Shown: piece after piece, positions 27,375-35,055 of the stretch
Numbering within the stretch: position 1 is the stretch's first letter
Layout: every line of letters starts with the position of its first letter
Origin: Leptospirales bacterium
GTDB lineage: Bacteria > Spirochaetota > Leptospiria > Leptospirales > Leptonemataceae
Assembly (NCBI GenBank): GCA_019694655.1
Contig: JAIBBN010000002.1
Location: 372,001-436,000, forward strand
DNA length: 64,000 nucleotides
Direction of reading: 5' to 3'
Notes under the pieces: generated by a model
What the model saw: the letters and a program-made list of their open reading frames with translations, nothing else
Database searches by the model: none
Told to the model about the DNA's origin: nothing
Program-made: the position numbers and the translations under genes

Positions 27375-27541
27375 CGCCGGAATCATTGACCCCGACGCTT
27401 TTCAGGATCGACGCGGCTCGAAGCTTGCCCGGTAACAAAACAATTGGGCGCGTTGATTTCAGGCCGCGGCGGGATTTTATTACGACGGCGCTTATGTCGC
27501 AGGCTAGAGCCGCAGCCCCTTCGCCCGCCCATTGACTGCCA

Positions 27542-27967
27542 TCACAATTCCCCTTCCAGATATTGGACGATTTGGCCGCCGCTGACAAGCGCAAGATCGA
27601 AGGAGATCTCCGGAAATTTACCGGACCGCAGTTCGCCGGCAATGCTCTCCGCTACTTTGCCGGAAGAATCCTCCGACTGCCACTCGCCCTGCTGAAGTCT
27701 CTCTAGAAACAGCAACGCCGCCTGACGCATGCGCTGGCGTCGCTGGCGGCCAAGCAGAGTTGCCGGATGGAAATCAGGATCAATACGCAGACAATGCTTG
27801 ACCTCGACAAAGTGCAGCCGTCCGCCCGGGGCCCACAAGCAAAGATCCAGCTCCGTGCGACCGAGCCGGAGGTTGTGTCCCAGGAGTTGCCAGCCGCGTT
27901 CGCGCAGCCAGGCGGCGACCTGTTCCTCCCCTGGATCGCGGAATCTTCCGCTACGCAGCCGCTTCAG
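27542..27967 (-). CDS. yraN: YraN/UPF0102 nuclease-like protein, probable CTG start
   Basis: YraN family protein with a PD-(D/E)xK nuclease-like fold, often found near rnhB. From CTG 27967 it is 141 residues and complete: RSGRFRDPGEEQVAAWLRER, then GHNLRLGRTELDLCLW (the ExD active-site element; GEIDLI in most members), then LHFVEVKHC (ExK), then a C-terminal FDLALVS strand. The first ordinary start, TTG 27838, would remove the N-terminal third including the ELD acidic residues. CTG 27967 overlaps the stop of the upstream HD-GYP gene as CTGA, mirroring the ATGA overlaps elsewhere here. An unusually long acidic/Ser-rich insert follows the ExK region. Confidence 0.8.
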   Translation of the reverse strand: MKRLRSGRFRDPGEEQVAAWLRERGWQLLGHNLRLGRTELDLCLWAPGGRLHFVEVKHCLRIDPDFHPATLLGRQRRQRMRQAALLFLERLQQGEWQSEDSSGKVAESIAGELRSGKFPEISFDLALVSGGQIVQYLEGEL

Positions 27968-29202
27968 ATCTCCGCTTCCAGATCGATACTGGCAGCCGCA
28001 GGGTCCAGGGCGCGAACAATGTAAAGATCCGCTTCCTTGATTAGATCCAGGAACTGTAGATTGGGCGGCGTTGCGCCGTCGGCGCCGCGCATCACGCGCA
28101 ATACAGGCCGCAGAGGTTTTTCCGCCCGTGAGCTGACAACCATGCCAACAAATTGATTGCTGAGCTGGACCAGCGATCCCAGCGGATAAATGGAAATGCG
28201 ACCAAGAAACGTACGCAGCAAGCGCGGGTCGAAATGGTGCATCTGCACCGAAAGCATATGCTTCATTGCGTCGTAGGGTAGATGACCCTTGCGATACGGG
28301 CGGCGCTCGATCATTGCTGTATAGACATCGGCGATCGTCGCAATGCGCGCGGTCTCTTCGATCTGACCGCCTTTGAGCGATTGCGGATAGCCCTGCCCGT
28401 CAAAGGATTCCTGGTGCTGCAAGGCAACAGTGGCAAGCGAGGCCTTTACCTTGCCGTTTTTGACAAGCAATTGGTAACCAATGAGCGGGTGCGTCTTGAC
28501 CGTGGACCGTTCCGCCTCATTCAATTCGCTGCTTTTGTCGCGAACGTGCAATGGGATGCGCAGCATTCCGCAATCCATCAGCAACACCGCAAAGACAAGC
28601 TCGTGCAGGCGAGGTCGCGAATAGCCCAGCGCTTGTCCAAGGACGGCAGCGTAGGACGCAGCATGAATCGAATGAAAAAGATGCGCTGGTCCGCTGAAGC
28701 GCAAGCCATGAAAACCGATCAGTTGCAGAGGCTTGCCCAGCAATTCATCGGCCAGCCTGCCCGCTGTGCGCATGACGGATTGATTGTCGAAGGCTTTGCC
28801 ATCCATCAATTGCTGCAAATTTGTCTGCAATCCGTCCGCACATTCCTGCACCATGGTGCGGAATGCGCGTCGCGCCTTGCGAAAGGCCTCGTATTCCAGG
28901 GCCAGCTGTTTCAATTCCGGATCATTCGACGATGCCCGCGGCATCTCGGCCACCATTGACGGCTGTTCCGCCGTCGTCGCCGTTGGCATGGCAGCTGCGC
29001 CGCTTGCCGGCGCTTCTACAACATTGAGGTTGATCGGATTGCCATTGGTTTCAACCTCAAGAATTCCCCACTTTTTCAAGCGCTCGATATCCTTGTCGAG
29101 GATCTCCTGTCGGCTCTGGACCAATACGTTGTTAGGATCAATATAAACTGGCTGGTCGAAGGCCATTCCGGCGCGGAGCTCGCTGACTTTGATGCGCTTC
29201 AT
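27964..29202 (-). CDS. HD-GYP-type signalling protein with degenerate metal site
   Basis: A 412-residue protein with an N-terminal DUF3391-like domain (MKRIKVSELRAGMAFDQPVY) and a C-terminal HD-GYP domain, a fold that usually degrades cyclic di-GMP. GQGYPQSLKGGQI and IADVYTAMIERRPYRKG match the family, but the metal ligands are altered: the HD pair reads VLLMDCGML and the HHE box reads LQHQESFDGQGYP. It is probably not a functional phosphodiesterase and might act as a c-di-GMP sensor or scaffold. It follows flhX and precedes yraN, which it overlaps. Confidence 0.85.
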   Translation of the reverse strand: MKRIKVSELRAGMAFDQPVYIDPNNVLVQSRQEILDKDIERLKKWGILEVETNGNPINLNVVEAPASGAAAMPTATTAEQPSMVAEMPRASSNDPELKQLALEYEAFRKARRAFRTMVQECADGLQTNLQQLMDGKAFDNQSVMRTAGRLADELLGKPLQLIGFHGLRFSGPAHLFHSIHAASYAAVLGQALGYSRPRLHELVFAVLLMDCGMLRIPLHVRDKSSELNEAERSTVKTHPLIGYQLLVKNGKVKASLATVALQHQESFDGQGYPQSLKGGQIEETARIATIADVYTAMIERRPYRKGHLPYDAMKHMLSVQMHHFDPRLLRTFLGRISIYPLGSLVQLSNQFVGMVVSSRAEKPLRPVLRVMRGADGATPPNLQFLDLIKEADLYIVRALDPAAASIDLEAEI

Positions 29203-29212
29203 CTGCTCTCAG

Positions 29213-29521
29213 TTAATCCTTCTGTCGTCGACGCTCTTCGTCCAGTCGATATATCAGCGAAAAGACAGCCGCCAGCGCTCGATACAGCGTTTCCGGAGCT
29301 TCTTTTCCCGGCGGCGTGGCCCGCAACGCCTCGCTCAAACCCGCGTCTTCGACCACCGGCACGCCGGCCGCCCTGGCCGCAGCCAGAATGCGATCGGCGT
29401 CGGCGCCTCGGCCACGCGCGACAACACGCGGGCCGCGATCGCGCGTGCGGTCGAAACGGAGGGCCTGGGCCAGCCGATAGCCGACTTGCTTTTCCCTGCT
29501 TCTTTGATCGGGCGCCAGCAT
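29213..29521 (-). CDS. flhX: FlhX: free-standing FlhB C-terminal domain homologue
   Basis: A 102-residue cytoplasmic protein equivalent to the C-terminal domain of the flagellar export switch FlhB. Matching segments are YRLAQALRFDRTRD, GPRVVARGRGADADRILAAA, AGVPVVEDAGLSEAL and PETLYRALAAVFSLIYRLDE. The membrane part of FlhB and the NPTH autocleavage motif are absent, as in B. subtilis YlqH and other FlhX proteins. It follows a YlqG-like gene and rnhB, the same order as in Bacillus. Start ATG 29521. Confidence 0.9.
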   Translation of the reverse strand: MLAPDQRSREKQVGYRLAQALRFDRTRDRGPRVVARGRGADADRILAAARAAGVPVVEDAGLSEALRATPPGKEAPETLYRALAAVFSLIYRLDEERRRQKD

Positions 29522-29569
29522 TGCTGAAATTAATGCATGATTTCAAGGATCTGCAAGGAAAAGCCGGTT

Positions 29570-30373
29570 TCAGACCGTAAGATCTAGAGGCGGCGGCGGC
29601 GGGAGGATACGAGCCGTTGCAACTTCAAAGCCCTGCTGTCGCAGTTCAATCAGCCATGCATCCCATGAAGACTCCAGGAGCCCAATCACGGGCCCCCTGC
29701 CGGAGGCCAGGATATGCAGGGCCTCCGGGCGTTCACGGGAGGCCACGAGCGCCACCATCAGTCTTTCCTCCTCGCTCAAGCGCAAATGCACGCAAACAGC
29801 GCTCTCCCCTTCTCCGTCGAGGACGGCACAGCTAACCTCGTCGGGTTGCGGCTGCTCCTCTCCGCTGACCAGCGGTATGATCCAGGCGGCTGCCAGCCAA
29901 TCCAGCTGCGCCTCGATCCATTGCAGGCTTTCCGGGGAGGCGCGCAGCTCCAGGTTCTCCGCCCCCTGAAATACAAAGGCCGAACGCACGCCGGCCGCTG
30001 AAGGCTCGGCGCTTCCGCCGCCGCGGGGCCGTCGTTGCAGGCCAGCATGGAGCGCGCGCCACGCCTTTTCCAGCGTAAGCGGCAACGCCGCCGCGCCCCC
30101 GGAGTCCATTGGCCCAGGCGGCGGACTTTGCAGCCTCAAACGGAAGCGGCCCGCGCCTCGCGCCTCGACGAAAAGCTGCAGGCGCTGCCGCTCCTGAAGC
30201 TGCAGGCCCTCGCCAACAGCCGGAAAAATCCAGCGCCCAATTTTCAGCTGAACGCGAGATCCGTCGAGGCGTAGAACAGTCGCGCTCACGCTCTGGTTAC
30301 GCATCGATTGAAGGAAGCGCAAGGCGCCTTCATCCAGCTGTCTGAGCAGCAGACGAATTCTGCTGATCTCCAC
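29570..30373 (-). CDS. YlqG/FliK-like protein upstream of flhX
   Basis: A 267-residue soluble protein starting at GTG 30373. Residues of about 25-90 (QSVSATVLRLDGSRVQLKIG, then GLQLQERQRLQLFVEARGAG) resemble the beta-rich N-terminal region of Gram-positive FliK-like proteins. The C-terminal half (VCVHLRLSEEERLMVALVAS) could correspond to the FliK C-terminal domain that meets FlhB. The position between rnhB and flhX equals that of ylqG in B. subtilis. The functional call is tentative: a partner of FlhX is plausible; hook-length control is not shown. Confidence 0.55.
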   Translation of the reverse strand: MEISRIRLLLRQLDEGALRFLQSMRNQSVSATVLRLDGSRVQLKIGRWIFPAVGEGLQLQERQRLQLFVEARGAGRFRLRLQSPPPGPMDSGGAAALPLTLEKAWRALHAGLQRRPRGGGSAEPSAAGVRSAFVFQGAENLELRASPESLQWIEAQLDWLAAAWIIPLVSGEEQPQPDEVSCAVLDGEGESAVCVHLRLSEEERLMVALVASRERPEALHILASGRGPVIGLLESSWDAWLIELRQQGFEVATARILPPPPPLDLTV

Positions 30374-30402
30374 ACAGTCATACCAGGGCCGGGGCGTAAA
30401 GA

Positions 30403-31041
30403 TTACCAGCGAAAGCTTCGACGGTGTAGCGGACTTGGACCCAATGCGCCGATCTGTCGCCGGTGGAAAGCAGTTCCATATCCCTTGTGCTTTTCCAATC
30501 CGTATCCCGGAAAGTAGCGGCTGTAACGCAACATACGTCGATCGCGTCGCTCCTTGGCGACGACCGAGGCGGCGGCGATAGAGGCCGCGCGGCTGTCGCC
30601 GCGCACCACAGACTCAATGACAATTTGCGGCCAATCCCGGCGCAGCTTGGTCAGCAAGTAATTGCCATCGACAGCCAGGCCGCGCAGATCGGGGATTCGC
30701 TGCATAGCGCGACGCAGGAGTCGATCGATCCCCAGTTCTATGGCCGGATTGATGCCGAGCGAATCTATGGTCCTGCTGGAGATGTGTACGCAAAGGGAAA
30801 GCTTTGCGTTGGTCTCGATAAGCGGCAGTAGACGAGCGCGCTCCGCCGGCTTGAGTTTCTTGGAATCGTCAAGGCCCTCAAGAGCGTGCGGCAAACCATC
30901 CGCCATTTCGGGGAAGACGACAAGCGCTACGCTTACCGGACCGGCCAGCGGGCCGCGACCGGCCTCGTCAATTCCGGCCATCGGCCAGCGACCAAGTCGG
31001 CGCCACCGGGCTTCGAAATCCTCGAAGCCGAGGACGGACAT
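30403..31041 (-). CDS. rnhB: Ribonuclease HII
   Basis: RNase HII, which cleaves RNA in RNA-DNA hybrids and removes misincorporated ribonucleotides. It is 212 residues. The catalytic carboxylates are present: GIDEAGRGPLAGPV, then LAVDGNYLL, with DDSKKL and SRAASIAAASVVAKERRDR typical of the family, and the C-terminal YGLEKHKGYGTAFH. The ATG overlaps the rplS stop as ATGA, placing rnhB at the end of the ribosomal-protein operon. Confidence 0.96.
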   Translation of the reverse strand: MSVLGFEDFEARWRRLGRWPMAGIDEAGRGPLAGPVSVALVVFPEMADGLPHALEGLDDSKKLKPAERARLLPLIETNAKLSLCVHISSRTIDSLGINPAIELGIDRLLRRAMQRIPDLRGLAVDGNYLLTKLRRDWPQIVIESVVRGDSRAASIAAASVVAKERRDRRMLRYSRYFPGYGLEKHKGYGTAFHRRQIGALGPSPLHRRSFRW

Positions 31042-31589
31042 CAGCGCGCGCTTGCTTTCGCTGCCGTCTTCCGGGCGCCGGACGCCGGCTTCTTGGCGCT
31101 GGCTGCGGTTTTCTTGCGGGCCGCCGCCTTCTTGGCCGGCGCCTGAGCGCGAGTTGCGTCAAACGCTTCCTTGATACGCCCCTCTTTTCCGGACTTGTGG
31201 CGAAGGTAGAATAGCTTGGCGCGGCGTACCCGTCCGCGACGAACAACATCCACTTTCTGGATGGCTGGCGAGTTGTAGGGGAAGATTCGCTCCACGCCTA
31301 CCTCGTGCGATACGCGCCGAACCACAAAGGATTTGCTCCAGCCAGCGCCGCGCATGGAGATCACCGTGCCTTCGTAGACCTGAATGCGCTCTTTGTCGCC
31401 TTCCTTGATTCGGTAGTGAACTTTGATCACGTCGCCGACCGAGAAGACCCCCGGCGCGCGCTCCTGCTGGGCAAGTCCAAGCGCAGCCGTGATGCTGCCG
31501 CCGTTGAGCGGGAGGCTGTGACGCTCGACCTCGGTCGTCGCTGCCGGGCTGGCGCTTTCTGTTTCATTTGCTGTTTCATTCTCGGACAT
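31041..31589 (-). CDS. rplS: Ribosomal protein L19 with long acidic N-end and histone-like C-tail
   Basis: 50S protein L19. The core ([60 protein letters not shown]) is normal. The protein is 182 residues against about 115-120 usually. The extra sequence is an acidic Glu/Thr/Ser-rich N-terminus of about 25 residues and a C-terminal tail of about 41 residues rich in Lys and Ala ([20 protein letters not shown]), like histone H1. ATG 31589 is preceded by AGGAAGG and overlaps the trmD end by 14 bases. The frame is open upstream, but that part is trmD. Confidence 0.95.
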   Translation of the reverse strand: MSENETANETESASPAATTEVERHSLPLNGGSITAALGLAQQERAPGVFSVGDVIKVHYRIKEGDKERIQVYEGTVISMRGAGWSKSFVVRRVSHEVGVERIFPYNSPAIQKVDVVRRGRVRRAKLFYLRHKSGKEGRIKEAFDATRAQAPAKKAAARKKTAASAKKPASGARKTAAKASAR

Positions 31590-32247
31590 TGTTGGCCTTC
31601 CTGAGTTCTGTAAGAATCCTGCTTTGTTCCCTGCGCCACTCGCGAATGCGTTGATGATTGCCTTCCAGCAATACTGCCGGCGCATTCATCCCATCATACT
31701 CCGCCGGTCTTGTATATTGCGGATATTCGAGCGTATCTTCCTCGTGACTTTCCTCGGCCTGGCTCTCTGCCGATCCCATGTATCCGGGCAGGAGGCGCGT
31801 AACCGCTTCTATCAAACAGAGCGCGGCAAGATCGCCCGAGCCCAGTATGAAATTGCCGATGGAAATCTGGTAGTCTGAGTATTTATCTGCGATCCGTTGA
31901 TCGACTCCTTCATAGTAGCCGCAGATCAAGGTCAGCCCTGACAGCGTCGAGAAGCTTCGCACGCGCCGCTGCGTGAGCGCCTCGCCTCCCGGGGTCAGCA
32001 GCACAACAGGCAATCGATGAACCAGCGATTGCAGCGCGCGATGAACCGGACCAATCTGCACTACCATACCTGGACCGCCGCCATAGGGACTATCATCGAT
32101 GCGGCCCTTTCGGCCCTCATCGGCAAAATCCCGCAGCTGTACCGGGTATATTTCAAACAAGCGTCGGGAATGGGCCCTGGCTGGCAAGCCCGATTCCAGA
32201 TAACTACGGTAGCGCTCAGGGAACTGAGTCAATACTTGAAAAATCAT
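31576..32247 (-). CDS. trmD: tRNA (guanine-37-N1)-methyltransferase TrmD
   Basis: Methylates G37 of tRNAs to prevent frameshifting. It is 223 residues with the trefoil-knot fold. Family segments are [33 protein letters not shown] and [14 protein letters not shown], then [17 protein letters not shown]. The knot loop that binds S-adenosylmethionine reads [16 protein letters not shown] where most proteins have IGDYVLSGGELPA, so two or three knot residues differ. The gene overlaps both rimM (ATGA) and rplS. Confidence 0.94.
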   Translation of the reverse strand: MIFQVLTQFPERYRSYLESGLPARAHSRRLFEIYPVQLRDFADEGRKGRIDDSPYGGGPGMVVQIGPVHRALQSLVHRLPVVLLTPGGEALTQRRVRSFSTLSGLTLICGYYEGVDQRIADKYSDYQISIGNFILGSGDLAALCLIEAVTRLLPGYMGSAESQAEESHEEDTLEYPQYTRPAEYDGMNAPAVLLEGNHQRIREWRREQSRILTELRKANNVRE

Positions 32248-32816
32248 GACAGCTCGAAATACTCCTGCAGATAGCGCAGCGTGAGTTTTCCTGCGACGAG
32301 GTCTGCCTTCGCCTGATCTGGATGAAACGGCGCCATCGCTTCCCGCCCATCTTCGAGAGATTCCAGCACCAGCACTCCTCCGCCGGCCGCCTCAAAGTAG
32401 TCTTTGACTCTGGCCCGAGGCTGTGACTCGTCTTCGGCGAACACGGGAAGGCCAATCAATTGAAATACATAGAGATCGCCGCTGGCCGCGAGGCGCTCGC
32501 GTTCAATGCATAGCCAGCATGAGCTCAGGTTGGCAAGCTCGCCGGAGACGACCTGCGCCGCTCCCTTACCGGCGCTTCCCAGACGAAGCGACTGCAAGTT
32601 GCCCTCAATCAGACGACCCTGTGGATCCAGTTGCGGACGCACGCAGCGCAAGATTGCTGCAAGATCGCTGCCCTGGTATGGAGGTCGGTAGATCGCGATA
32701 GGCTCCGGGGGGCTCAAAGAGCTCAGGCCGTCGCCGCTGTAGGTGATGGAGTACCAATCCGCTGCGGCTCGCCGACGGGCCAGCCGGGCGATTGCAAGCA
32801 AAGCCGTCAGGCGCAT
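32244..32816 (-). CDS. rimM: Ribosome maturation factor RimM, divergent
   Basis: A 190-residue protein at the position of rimM between khpA and trmD. The C-terminal PRC-barrel is recognisable (LYVFQLIGLPVFAEDE and VKDYFEAAGGGVLVLE, matching the YYVxDLIGLxV pattern). The N-terminal RimM barrel is weak: LLAIARLARRRAAADW stands where VGRIxKPHGIRGE is expected. The function (30S head assembly with S19) is assigned mainly by locus and the PRC-barrel. Start ATG 32816; the stop overlaps trmD as ATGA. Confidence 0.82.
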   Translation of the reverse strand: MRLTALLAIARLARRRAAADWYSITYSGDGLSSLSPPEPIAIYRPPYQGSDLAAILRCVRPQLDPQGRLIEGNLQSLRLGSAGKGAAQVVSGELANLSSCWLCIERERLAASGDLYVFQLIGLPVFAEDESQPRARVKDYFEAAGGGVLVLESLEDGREAMAPFHPDQAKADLVAGKLTLRYLQEYFELS

Positions 32817-32818
32817 GA

Positions 32819-33067
32819 TCAGTCGATGATTTCTAGGGTGTAGATCTTCTTCTGCTGTGCGCCAAGATTGGAAAGCAAGGTGCGCAGCGCCCGAGCGACG
32901 CTTCCGTTTTTTCCTATGACTTTGCCGACGTCATCGTCCGCCACGCGAAGCTCAATTACGACCTCCTCGCTTCCGGGAATCGTCTTGATCTTCACTTCGT
33001 CGGGATGATCCACGAGGCTGTGGACAACGTACTCGATCAAATCCTGCGGTGCGGGGGCCTCGGCCAT
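32819..33067 (-). CDS. khpA: KH-domain RNA-binding protein KhpA
   Basis: An 82-residue single KH-domain protein found between rpsP and rimM in many bacteria (YlqC/KhpA), thought to bind RNA with KhpB. The GxxG loop is in DVGKVIGKNGSVARAL near residues 45-60. The ATG shares a base with the rpsP stop (TAATG). Confidence 0.95.
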   Translation of the reverse strand: MAEAPAPQDLIEYVVHSLVDHPDEVKIKTIPGSEEVVIELRVADDDVGKVIGKNGSVARALRTLLSNLGAQQKKIYTLEIID

Positions 33068-33321
33068 TACTTCCTGACCGATGGAGCAATTCCGTTCTTG
33101 CGCAAGAGGCTGAGCACAGTCTCGCTGGGCTGGGCGCCCTGACCAAGCCAGTAGCGTATGCGATCTTCTTTGAGCGAAGCCTCGCCCTTCAGGCTGGTCG
33201 AACTAAAAGAGCCCAGAATTTCAATGAAGCGGCCGTCGCGGGGAGCGCGGATGTCCGCAGCCACAACCCGGTAGAAAGGCCGGTTCTTGGTTCCATAGCG
33301 TTGGAGGCGAATTCTTACCAC
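33067..33321 (-). CDS. rpsP: Ribosomal protein S16
   Basis: 30S ribosomal protein S16, 84 residues, starting MVRIRLQRYGTKNRPFYRVV, which is diagnostic. It heads the rpsP-khpA-rimM-trmD-rplS-rnhB run; each gene overlaps or abuts the next. The C-terminus SVLSLLRKNGIAPSVRK is normal. The 34-base gap to rpe may not hold its own promoter, so transcription could come from fmt-rpe. Confidence 0.97.
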   Translation of the reverse strand: MVRIRLQRYGTKNRPFYRVVAADIRAPRDGRFIEILGSFSSTSLKGEASLKEDRIRYWLGQGAQPSETVLSLLRKNGIAPSVRK

Positions 33322-33355
33322 AGAGTCAGGTTTATCGGAGCCCTGCCGACGTCAA

Positions 33356-34015
33356 TCAGCTACCGGGGGAGGCCGCAGCCGCTTCCTTCAAGGCCTGGAC
33401 CCGAGAATTGATGCTGTCGCCCTGGAAGCAGAAGGCGCCGGCAACCACAATGCTGGCGCCATTTTGTGCCAGTGCTGCAATGTTAGCCGTGTTGATCCCG
33501 CCGTCCACCTGGATGGCAACCGGGCGTCGGCCAATCATTTCGCGCAGCTGCCGCACCCGCTCCACGCTCTGGGGAAGAAACTTCTGACCGTAGAAGCCGG
33601 GTTCCACGCTCATTACCAGGGCCAGGTCAACGTGATCGAGCAGCGGCGCGAGGCGCTCAACAGGCGTTCCCGGATTGAGCGATACGCCGGCGCCAATCCC
33701 CTGCTCGCGAATGCTCTGGGCAAGGCGCACGCCAAAGTGCGTGGCCTCTGCATGGAAGGTCAGGTAGGCGGGATGGAGATCGAAGTATTTGGGGCACTCG
33801 CGTTCCGGCGCGGCTACCATCAAGTGAACGTCCAGCGGAATGCTGGTGGCGGATTTGACGGCACGCGCATAGGCTTCGCCAAAGGATAGCTGCGGTACGT
33901 AGTGACCATCCATTACGTCTAGATGGATTAGATCTACGATCGAAGGATCCATCGATTGCAGACTGCGTCGCAGATCGATGAGATCGGCGGCAAGGACGGA
34001 GGGTGATACGCGCAT
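33356..34015 (-). CDS. rpe: Ribulose-phosphate 3-epimerase
   Basis: Interconverts ribulose-5-phosphate and xylulose-5-phosphate in the pentose phosphate pathway. It is 219 residues from ATG 34015 (a TTG at 34024 overlaps the upstream stop). Motifs are VSPSVLAADL, HLDVMDGHYVPQLSFG with metal-binding His and Asp, LVMSVEPGFYGQKFLPQ, and IQVDGGINTANI. In one visible variation FHAEAT stands for the common IHxEA. It follows the PASTA protein, as rpe follows prkC-rsgA in Bacillus. Confidence 0.95.
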   Translation of the reverse strand: MRVSPSVLAADLIDLRRSLQSMDPSIVDLIHLDVMDGHYVPQLSFGEAYARAVKSATSIPLDVHLMVAAPERECPKYFDLHPAYLTFHAEATHFGVRLAQSIREQGIGAGVSLNPGTPVERLAPLLDHVDLALVMSVEPGFYGQKFLPQSVERVRQLREMIGRRPVAIQVDGGINTANIAALAQNGASIVVAGAFCFQGDSINSRVQALKEAAAASPGS

Positions 34016-34020
34016 CCTGC

Positions 34021-35055
34021 TCAACTCAAATCATCCGGCTTATATCGAGAACGATGGACACGATCCTCTCCGCAGTAAACTTCGAGGCGTGAAAGGCCAG
34101 TACGAAAGAATACCAGACGGACGGTCTCATCCTCCGAATGCTGGCGTGAGACGAAGAGCAGGCGCGGCTCGCTGACACTGAGTGGCTGATCCTCCTGCGC
34201 TTCGGGAATCAAGGTAGCGCGGCACTCGCCCTCCTCCAGATCAAATTCCGCCAGTTCATAACCATTTCGATAGCGGACTTCTGGCGCCTGATAGTATACA
34301 GCAAGCTGCAAGATGCCGTTAGCCTGCTGGATGGCATGGACCTGGCCGATGAGTTCCGGCGTCGGCGGCGAATCCAGAGAGACGATACGATACTCCCGGC
34401 CGCGACGAGCCAGCAGCTGTCCCAGCACGGTTACATTCTGGCCGATCCATTGGTCAATGCTCTCCTCAGTAGCGGGAGCAGTCGCCGGGGCGGCCGCCGC
34501 CAGCAAATACACGCGTTCTCCCGGCGATACAGTTTGACCCGCTGGCGGTTGTTGCGCCAGCACCGTCCCGGCGGGCGCCTCTTCTGTCTCAATCTCGCTG
34601 ACGGCTGCGACTGTTAGACTGTAAACACGGTCTTCGCTGGTCAGTCGTTCCACGGAAGCCCGCGCAGCAGAAAGTGAACTGCGAACAAGGTCTGGCATGG
34701 TCAGCAGAGGTTCCGGTTGATTCACGACCAGCTCCACTTTATCGCTGTGTTCGATTCGCTTTCCAGCAGGAATGCTCTGGAATAAAATCAATCCGGAGTT
34801 TTGATCGGGAAATTGGCGTCGCGTGATCGATACGCGCAGCTGCAACCGCCTGGTAAGGTCGTCATGTACATCAACGTAGTAGCGCCCTGTTACGTTGGGC
34901 ATTGAATTGTACTCTGGCGTTTGCCCGCGCAGAGCAAAGACCAGAACCGCAGCCGCAAAAAATAGCGCCAGCGCCAGCGAAAAGTAAACCCACAATCGCG
35001 CGCCGCCGATCAAGAATTGGAGCCCTGGTTTTTCATTGGTCTGCATCGGTTTCAT
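34021..35055 (-). CDS. Membrane-anchored PASTA-domain protein without kinase domain
   Basis: A 344-residue protein with one membrane helix (FSLALALFFAAAVLVFAL, about residues 26-43) and a periplasmic part of at least two, probably three, PASTA domains. Clear features are the start MPNVTGRYYVDVHDDL with LFQSIPAGKRIEHSDKVELV, and MPDLVRSSLSAARASVERLT with VLAQQPPAGQTVSPGERVYL. PASTA domains bind muropeptides in PrkC-type kinases and PBPs, but no kinase is present; the N-terminus has only about 25 cytoplasmic residues. It sits between fmt and rpe, the position of prkC in Bacillus-type clusters. Overlaps fmt as ATGA. Confidence 0.85.
   Translation of the reverse strand: MKPMQTNEKPGLQFLIGGARLWVYFSLALALFFAAAVLVFALRGQTPEYNSMPNVTGRYYVDVHDDLTRRLQLRVSITRRQFPDQNSGLILFQSIPAGKRIEHSDKVELVVNQPEPLLTMPDLVRSSLSAARASVERLTSEDRVYSLTVAAVSEIETEEAPAGTVLAQQPPAGQTVSPGERVYLLAAAAPATAPATEESIDQWIGQNVTVLGQLLARRGREYRIVSLDSPPTPELIGQVHAIQQANGILQLAVYYQAPEVRYRNGYELAEFDLEEGECRATLIPEAQEDQPLSVSEPRLLFVSRQHSEDETVRLVFFRTGLSRLEVYCGEDRVHRSRYKPDDLS

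Noticed and set aside
27340-27642. Reverse open frame of about 100 codons between yraN and the small gene
   Set aside because: It overlaps the end of yraN out of frame and the CsrA-like leader, and the translation has no protein-like features.
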